Assembly (NCBI GenBank): GCA_964392615.1
Contig: CAYMRB010000387.1
Coordinates: 1 to 9,805 of the forward strand
DNA from: CAYMRB01 sp964392615
GTDB lineage: Bacteria > Planctomycetota > UBA8108
Direction: 5' to 3'
DNA: 9,805 nt
Position numbers and translations under genes: made by a program. This document shows positions 5,893 through 9,805 of the stretch, one piece after another; position 1 is the first letter of the stretch; each line of letters starts with the position of its first letter. The notes beneath the pieces are model-generated. The model was given only the letters and a program-made list of their open reading frames with translations. It was not told the DNA's origin and searched no databases.

Positions 5893-6924
5893 GTGTTTCT
5901 CGACGAGGCGATCATTCGAGTTCGAAGCGGCAAGGGCGGCAACGGCTGCGCGAGCTTTCGGCGTGAGAAGTACGTCCCGCGCGGTGGCCCGAACGGCGGC
6001 GATGGCGGCGATGGCGGCGGTGTCTACCTGCGCGCGAACGACCAGATCGGCACGCTGCTCGATATCGGCCGTCGACATCTGTACGTCGCCGAGAAGGGGC
6101 GTGACGGCTCGAGCAACAACCGCTATGGGCGCCGGGGGAAGCACCTCGTGCTCGACGTTCCGGTCGGCACGCTCGTGCGCGAGGTGGAGGCCGACGCACC
6201 AGGGGCGGATCCGCGCCAGGGGCGCGTGATCGGCGATCTCGTCGATCCGTCCAAGCGGCTGCGCGTGGCGCGCGGAGGGAAAGGTGGCCGCGGCAACCGC
6301 GCCTTCGCGAGCGCGACGAACCAGGTGCCGCGTTACGCCGAAGAGGGGCAACCGTACGAGGAGCGCACGCTGTACCTCGAGCTCAAGCTCATGGCCGACG
6401 TCGGCCTCGTCGGTCTTCCGAACGCCGGCAAGTCGACTCTGCTGTCGCGGATCTCGGCCGCGTCGCCGAAGGTCGCCGACTATCCCTTCACGACGCTCAA
6501 GCCGCACCTCGGCATCGCGGAACTCGGCGATTGGAGCCGGCTCGTCGTGGCCGATATCCCGGGGCTCATCGAAGGAGCGCACCGCGGCCAGGGGCTGGGC
6601 ATCGAGTTTCTGCGCCATATCGAGCGCACCCGCGTGCTCGTCCACCTGATCTCGGCAGAGGATCTCGACGTCGACAAGTGGGTCGCGGACTTCCGGACCA
6701 TCGAGGCCGAGCTCACGAGCTACAGCGAGACGCTGGCGGCGAAACCCCGGCTCGTCGCGCTGAGCAAGATCGACGTCGTGCCAGCCGAGGAGCTCGACCA
6801 GCTCGTTGCCGATCTTTCCGGCCGTCTCGAGCGGCCCGTCGTGCCGTTCTCCGCGGTACTCGGAACCCACCTGAACACGCTCCTCGAACGGGCACGCGAG
6901 TTGACGGCGGATACGGAGGCCTGA
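5893..6924 (+). CDS. obgE: Obg family GTPase (ribosome assembly)
   Basis: This 343-residue Obg/CgtA GTPase associates with the 50S subunit and takes part in its late maturation. The glycine-rich Obg fold is residues 1-160: F-x-D-E-A-x-I-x-V-x-S-G-x-G-G-x-G, the G-G-D-G-G-D-G-G-G tract, then V-A-R-G-G-K-G-G-R-G-N and T-N-Q-V-P-R. The G domain follows: G1 G-L-P-N-A-G-K-S (174-181), switch I with Y-P-F-T-T-L, G3 D-I-P-G (221-224) running into L-I-E-G-A-H-R-G-Q-G-L-G, G4 S-K-I-D (291-294; Ser for the usual Asn, a variant I believe occurs in Obg proteins), and G5-like F-S-A-V. It ends soon after G5, so it lacks the C-terminal OCT extension. GTG 5893 is chosen because GGGGAG lies seven bases upstream and the product begins exactly at the family's N-terminus. 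Gene order rplU-rpmA-obg is widely conserved. Confidence 0.97.
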   Translation: MFLDEAIIRVRSGKGGNGCASFRREKYVPRGGPNGGDGGDGGGVYLRANDQIGTLLDIGRRHLYVAEKGRDGSSNNRYGRRGKHLVLDVPVGTLVREVEADAPGADPRQGRVIGDLVDPSKRLRVARGGKGGRGNRAFASATNQVPRYAEEGQPYEERTLYLELKLMADVGLVGLPNAGKSTLLSRISAASPKVADYPFTTLKPHLGIAELGDWSRLVVADIPGLIEGAHRGQGLGIEFLRHIERTRVLVHLISAEDLDVDKWVADFRTIEAELTSYSETLAAKPRLVALSKIDVVPAEELDQLVADLSGRLERPVVPFSAVLGTHLNTLLERARELTADTEA

Positions 6925-7022
6925 AGCGGCGTCGAGCTGCCGCGAAGCGGTCAGCCGCCAACTCCGCGAGCATGGGCGGCCCGGAGCTGCGGCGAGGCTG
7001 TTCCGGTCAGCCCGTGCCCCGG

Positions 7023-7052
7023 TTCGTCGCTCCCAGGGCCGCGTTGTATACT
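7023..7052 (+). promoter_or_regulatory. Possible promoter for the pilT gene
   Basis: In the GC-rich 232-base gap between obgE and pilT, TATACT (7047-7052) matches five of six bases of the sigma-70 -10 consensus and is the only AT-rich hexamer nearby. A weak -35 candidate TTCGTC lies at 7023-7028 with an 18-base spacer. It would give a leader of roughly 100 bases before pilT. Confidence 0.35.
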
Positions 7053-7078
7053 TCTCCGCCCCCGGGTCGCAGGGTGCC

Positions 7079-7112
7079 GGTCCGTCCGCCCCTAGGGGAG
7101 GGTCGTGGGACC
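7079..7112 (+). other. Palindrome-centred stem in the pilT leader
   Basis: CCCCTAGGGG (7089-7098) is a perfect 10-base palindrome, flanked by GGTCC (7079-7083) and GGACC (7108-7112), which can pair with each other. The rest of the 6925-7156 gap shows a nine-base direct repeat CGGTCAGCC near 6949 and 7005 and no gene. The palindrome could be a protein-binding site or a weak RNA structure; nothing in the sequence decides between these. Confidence 0.3.
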
Positions 7113-7156
7113 TCGGGGATTCAGTACAAGCACGAGACACGCCCGGGAGAGGCCGC

Positions 7157-8257
7157 ATGGAATTCCACGAGATGCTCCGGAAGATGGTCATCGAGAAGGC
7201 CTCCGACCTGTTCATCAAGGTCGGGACGCCGCCATCGTTGCGGATCGATGGGGCCATCCACTTTCTCGACACCGACGAGATCACATCGCAGGACGCGATG
7301 GAGATCTACGAGATCATCGAGGACTCGAAGAAGGAAGGCTTCCGGGCGCGGGACCAGGGCGACATCGACGTCGCGTACGAGATTCCCGGCATCGGACGCT
7401 TCCGCGTCAACATTTTCCACCAGCGCGGTCACCTCGGTTTCGTGCTGCGCCACATCGAGAGCAACGTGCTGTCCTTCGAGGACCTCGGCCTGCCGGGCGA
7501 GGTTCTCTCCAGTCTCTCCAGCGAGCACCGCGGGCTCGTGCTCGTCACGGGGCAGACGGGAAGCGGCAAATCGACGACGCTCGCGTCGATGATGCATTTC
7601 GTGAACGAGCGCTTCAACAAGCACATCGTCACGATCGAGGACCCGATCGAGTACATCTTCAAGGACCGCAAATCGATCATCGACCAGCGCGAGATCGGCA
7701 CGGACGTCTCCGACTTCCTGACCGCGCTGAAGATGGGCATGCGCCAAAGCCCCGACGTTATCCTGATCGGCGAGATGCGCGATCGCGAGACGATGGAGGC
7801 CGCGCTGTCGGCAGCCGAGACCGGGCACCTGGTCTTCAGCACGCTCCACACCGTCAACGCGACGCAGACGATCGAGCGCATCATCAACTTCTTTCCGCCG
7901 CACCAGCACAATCTGATTCGCCTGCAGCTGTCGCTCGTGCTCAAGGGAGTCATCTCGCAGCGTCTGGTCCCGAAGAAGGGCGAGAGCGGCCGAGCACCGG
8001 CGATCGAGCTGATGATCGTGTCACCGACGATCAAGGATCTGCTGGCGCAAGGTAAGACCGCCGAGCTCTACAACGCCGTGAAGGAGGGCAGCTACTACGG
8101 CTGTCAGACGTTCAACCAGGCGCTCAAGAAGCTCTACCAGGAAGACGTCATCACGCTCGATCACGCGATGGACGCGGCGGACAACCCCGACGAGCTCAAG
8201 CTCGAGATCAAGGGCATCTACAAGGGCGCGTCGACGGACTTCTCGTTCAACTACTGA
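7157..8257 (+). CDS. pilT: Type IV pilus retraction ATPase, PilT/PilU family
   Basis: This 366-residue hexameric cytoplasmic motor of the secretion-ATPase superfamily would power pilus retraction and twitching. The N-terminal PAS-like half starts with A-S-D-L-F-I-K-V-G-x-P-P-S-L-R-I-D-G. The RecA-like half carries Walker A G-Q-T-G-S-G-K-S-T (132-140), the Asp box I-V-T-I-E-D-P-I-E-Y, Walker B D-V-I-L-I-G-E-M-R-D (from 200) and the His box G-H-L-V-F-S-T-L-H-T (His224). The PilT AIRNLIRE motif appears only as T-I-K-D-L-L-A-Q. That, together with D-L-F-I and V-L-R-x-I-E, makes it PilU-like in places, so the symbol should read as PilT/PilU class. The ATG at 7157 has GGGAGAGG (7145-7152) four bases upstream. 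It stands apart from the pilP-pilQ operon, with its own leader. Confidence 0.93.
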   Translation: MEFHEMLRKMVIEKASDLFIKVGTPPSLRIDGAIHFLDTDEITSQDAMEIYEIIEDSKKEGFRARDQGDIDVAYEIPGIGRFRVNIFHQRGHLGFVLRHIESNVLSFEDLGLPGEVLSSLSSEHRGLVLVTGQTGSGKSTTLASMMHFVNERFNKHIVTIEDPIEYIFKDRKSIIDQREIGTDVSDFLTALKMGMRQSPDVILIGEMRDRETMEAALSAAETGHLVFSTLHTVNATQTIERIINFFPPHQHNLIRLQLSLVLKGVISQRLVPKKGESGRAPAIELMIVSPTIKDLLAQGKTAELYNAVKEGSYYGCQTFNQALKKLYQEDVITLDHAMDAADNPDELKLEIKGIYKGASTDFSFNY

Positions 8258-8258
8258 C

Positions 8259-8324
8259 CAGGATCACCCCGAAGCGCGCGGGGCGCACCGCGCCGAGGGG
8301 ACGCCGTTTCGCCCAGAGATCCTG
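8259..8324 (+). other. GC-rich folded region after pilT
   Basis: CAGGATC (8259-8265), starting two bases after the pilT stop, pairs with GATCCTG (8318-8324). It encloses GC-rich sequence that includes GGCGC (8282-8286) pairing with GCGCC (8290-8294). No T-run follows, so it is not a standard intrinsic terminator, though it may stabilise the pilT mRNA 3' end. Confidence 0.3.
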
Positions 8325-8327
8325 AGG

Positions 8328-8357
8328 TTTCCCCCGACGGCCGGCTCGCGGCATAAT
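8328..8357 (+). promoter_or_regulatory. Possible promoter for coaX
   Basis: CATAAT (8352-8357) matches five of six -10 consensus bases and stands out from the GC-rich surroundings. The -35 candidate TTTCCC (8328-8333) at 18 bases is weak. Transcription from here would give a leader of about 140 bases ahead of the coaX ATG at 8506. Confidence 0.3.
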
Positions 8358-8421
8358 GGCGGCATGGGCTGACCACGCCCGCCGCGGCTTTCGACCGTGG
8401 ATCTTGGCAGCTCATGCCGGC

Positions 8422-8475
8422 GGAGTTGGAGCTGACCGCTCGCGGCCACTTGACCAAGGCTCCAGCTCCAGCTTC
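8422..8475 (+). promoter_or_regulatory. Long stem in the coaX leader
   Basis: GGAGTTGGAGCT (8422-8433) can pair over 12 positions with AGCTCCAGCTTC (8464-8475), with two G-T wobbles, around a 30-base loop. The coaX start lies 30 bases downstream. No visible Shine-Dalgarno precedes that start. No known riboswitch is recognised. Confidence 0.3.
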
Positions 8476-8505
8476 AGCCCAAGGCCCGCGGCAGCTCGAC
8501 TCCGC

Positions 8506-9255
8506 ATGCAGCTCGCTCTCCTGGTCGGAAACTCCCGTCTGCGCTGTGCCCGGATCGAGTCGGGCGCGGTCGCGATGCGCACGGTCGTCGAGTTCGCGGA
8601 CTTCGAGCGCGCGGGCCCGGCGACGCTCGAGACCATCGCCGGTGGGGCGGTGCCCGAGAAGATCGTCGCCGCTTCGGTTCGCGATGATCTCTTCGCGCGC
8701 GCGATCGCCGCGCTGCCGTCTGGCTGGCCGGCGCCGCTCGTCGCGCGACGGGACTTCCCGATCCCGATCGAGAATCGCTACGAGCGCCCTGACGAGGTCG
8801 GCACGGATCGCCTGCTGAACGCCGTCGCAGCGCGCGAGCTCTTTCCGGGCGCGTCGTGCGTCGTCGTCGACTTCGGCACGGCGACCAGCCTCAGCGCCGT
8901 GTCGGCCGAGGGCGCGTTCGTCGGCGGGCTCATCGGAGCCGGCGCGACGGCGGTGCAGAAGGCTCTGTCGATTGCGACGCCGCGGTTGCCGGCGATCGAG
9001 CTCGCGCCCCCGCGCGGCGCGGCGATCGCTCGCCGGACGCTCACGGCGCTGGAGGGCGGCGTCTTCCGGCAGCTGGCAGGCGGTGCCAACGCCTTGGTCG
9101 AGGCCGTGTGCGCGGAGCTTCCGGGCGCGCGCGTCATCGCGACCGGCGGCCAGGCGCGGCTCTTCGCGCCATCGATCCCCGCGATCGAGCGCATCGAGGA
9201 CGATCTGACGCTCGACGGCCTGCTCGCCGCTTGGGCGGCGCACGAGGCGCCATGA
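8506..9255 (+). CDS. coaX: Type III pantothenate kinase (CoaX), with altered first phosphate motif
   Basis: This 249-residue protein belongs to the CoaX family (ASKHA fold), which phosphorylates pantothenate in the first step of coenzyme A synthesis. Supporting motifs are Y-E-R-P-D-E-V-G-T-D-R (G99-R102, with D101 at the proposed catalytic Asp), the phosphate-2 loop V-V-V-D-F-G-T-A-T-S (D122), G-G-L-I-x-A-G, and the late A-T-G-G-Q-A. Length is normal. The N-terminal phosphate-1 loop normally reads D-x-G-N-T/S but here is L-A-L-L-V-G-N-S-R, so the conserved Asp is Leu6. The enzyme may be weakened, or the family role may have shifted. ATG 8506 is chosen because the product begins exactly at the family N-terminus; the open frame continues upstream to an ATG at 8356, adding 50 residues that do not resemble CoaX. 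The stop overlaps the next start as ATGA. Confidence 0.85.
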   Translation: MQLALLVGNSRLRCARIESGAVAMRTVVEFADFERAGPATLETIAGGAVPEKIVAASVRDDLFARAIAALPSGWPAPLVARRDFPIPIENRYERPDEVGTDRLLNAVAARELFPGASCVVVDFGTATSLSAVSAEGAFVGGLIGAGATAVQKALSIATPRLPAIELAPPRGAAIARRTLTALEGGVFRQLAGGANALVEAVCAELPGARVIATGGQARLFAPSIPAIERIEDDLTLDGLLAAWAAHEAP

Positions 9256-9805
9256 ACTTCTCGTATTGTCTTGCGACACCGCGCGGCGAGGGAGGCCTTG
9301 CGGTGTTCGAGCTTCGCGGGCCGGACGCGCGTCCCGTCGTCGAGCGCGTCTTCCGCGGGCGCGGGCTGCCCAGCCTCGGAGCTTCGCGCCTGGGGGCCCT
9401 CGTCGCGGGCGACGAGTCGATCGACGAGGTGCTCGTCACGCATGAGTCCGCCGCGGCGACCTGGTGTTCATTGGAGGCATGGACGCTGTCGATCCACGGC
9501 GGCGCGTGGCTGCAGGAGCGCGTCGACCGACTCCTGCGCGACGTCGGCGGCGATCGGCGCACCCACCGCGAGGTGCTGGAGGACGCGGTCACGGCCGGCG
9601 CGCTCGACGCCGTACGAGCGGCCGCGATCGACCTCCTGCCGGACGCCCGGACCGAGCGCGCCGCGGCGTTTCTGCTGCGCCAGGCGAGCGGCGAGCTGAC
9701 CGCCGAGATCGAGGCGCTGATCGAGCTGGCAGCGGGCGGGTCGGAGTCGGGGGCGGAGTCGGAGTCGGGGTCGGAGTCGGAGTCGGAGTCGGAGTCGGGG
9801 TCGGA
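9252..9805 (+). CDS. Divergent MnmE/TrmE-like protein, N-terminal part (runs off window)
   Basis: The reading frame is open from ATG 9252 to the window end (184 codons, no stop). It begins M-N-F-S-Y-C-L-A-T-P-R-G-E-G-G-L-A-V-F-E-L-R-G-P-D-A, which matches the start of MnmE (A-T-P-P-G-R-G-G-I-x-I-x-R-I-S-G), the tetrahydrofolate-binding N domain of the tRNA wobble-uridine modification GTPase. L-E-A-W-T-L-S-I-H-G-G fits the D-V-x-E-x-x-x-H-G-G strand. Residues 128-162 resemble the first helical region (D-A-R-T-E-R-A-A-A-F-L-L-R-Q-A-S-G-E-L). The family's P-G-E-F-T-x-R-A-F-x-N-G-K motif is reduced to T-H-R-E-V-L-E-D-A-V-T-A-G-A-L-D. No G domain is visible within the window. From residue 164 the sequence becomes a Ser-Glu repeat. 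It overlaps coaX by four bases, so translation is probably coupled. It may be a paralogue rather than the genuine MnmE. Confidence 0.65.
   Translation, partial: MNFSYCLATPRGEGGLAVFELRGPDARPVVERVFRGRGLPSLGASRLGALVAGDESIDEVLVTHESAAATWCSLEAWTLSIHGGAWLQERVDRLLRDVGGDRRTHREVLEDAVTAGALDAVRAAAIDLLPDARTERAAAFLLRQASGELTAEIEALIELAAGGSESGAESESGSESESESESGS
9741..9805 (+). repeat. TCGGAG-type hexanucleotide repeat encoding Ser-Glu
   Basis: From 9741 to the window edge the DNA is almost entirely six-base units of TCGGAG or TCGGGG (one GCGGAG variant). In the MnmE-like frame it encodes alternating Ser and Glu with Gly interruptions. Its far end is outside the window. A six-base unit changes length without shifting the frame. 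Confidence 0.9.

Noticed and set aside
5524..7284. Minus-strand open frame of 586 codons opposite rpmA, obgE and the pilT start
   Set aside because: It lies opposite three well-supported genes and two intergenic hairpins and shows no domain of its own.
6531..7592. + strand open frame bridging the end of obgE and the start of pilT
   Set aside because: It is in a different frame from both genes and is Arg/Ser/Pro-rich with no motif. It is open only because of GC bias.
8450..8455. TTGACC as a -35 box for coaX
   Set aside because: It matches the -35 consensus well, but no -10-like hexamer lies 16-18 bases downstream.
8356..8505. 50-residue N-terminal extension of coaX from ATG 8356
   Set aside because: The extension is Ala/Arg/Ser-rich and unlike the family, which starts just before the G-N-S loop, and the ATG overlaps a -10-like CATAAT. 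It is not fully excluded because ATG 8506 also lacks a Shine-Dalgarno.

Overview
The window is a GC-rich stretch of bacterial chromosome with strong G/C preference at third codon positions and occasional GTG/TTG starts. All nine recognisable protein genes lie on the + strand. A signal-peptide-bearing PilQ secretin and a PilT-class ATPase imply a Gram-negative, type IV piliated bacterium. I cannot name the phylum with confidence. A divergent bL27, an RNase E with its long disordered arm at the N-terminus, and an aberrant MnmE-like protein would fit Planctomycetota or another deep high-GC lineage, but this is a guess. No rRNA, tRNA, CRISPR array, insertion sequence or phage gene was seen.

Layout: (1) 1-2199, the end of a type IV pilus assembly operon: the last codons of a probable pilP, then pilQ, closed by a strong intrinsic terminator. 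(2) 2200-5805, a 5' leader and an RNA-metabolism/ribosome cluster: an RNase E/G protein with a ~438-residue charged extension, then rplU (bL21) and rpmA (bL27). (3) 5806-6924, a hairpin-bearing spacer and obgE, the ribosome-assembly GTPase usually found next to rplU-rpmA. (4) 6925-8257, a 232-base leader with a possible -10 box and a PilT/PilU-type retraction ATPase. (5) 8258-9805, a 248-base structured spacer, then coaX (type III pantothenate kinase), which overlaps by 4 bases the start of a divergent MnmE/TrmE-like protein. That last gene runs off the window inside a (TCGGAG)n-like hexamer repeat encoding Ser-Glu.

Functionally, the pilus genes supply the outer-membrane exit pore (PilQ with its PilP partner) and the retraction motor. 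The middle block couples RNA turnover/rRNA processing with two large-subunit proteins and a 50S maturation GTPase. Most of the window is ordinary core genome. The parts that most repay a second look are the alternating-charge N-terminal arm of the RNase E, the loss of the first phosphate-loop Asp in CoaX, the degenerate MnmE-like protein with its repeat tract, and several leader hairpins placed where they could gate translation. I see no clear evidence of a wholly new multi-gene system.
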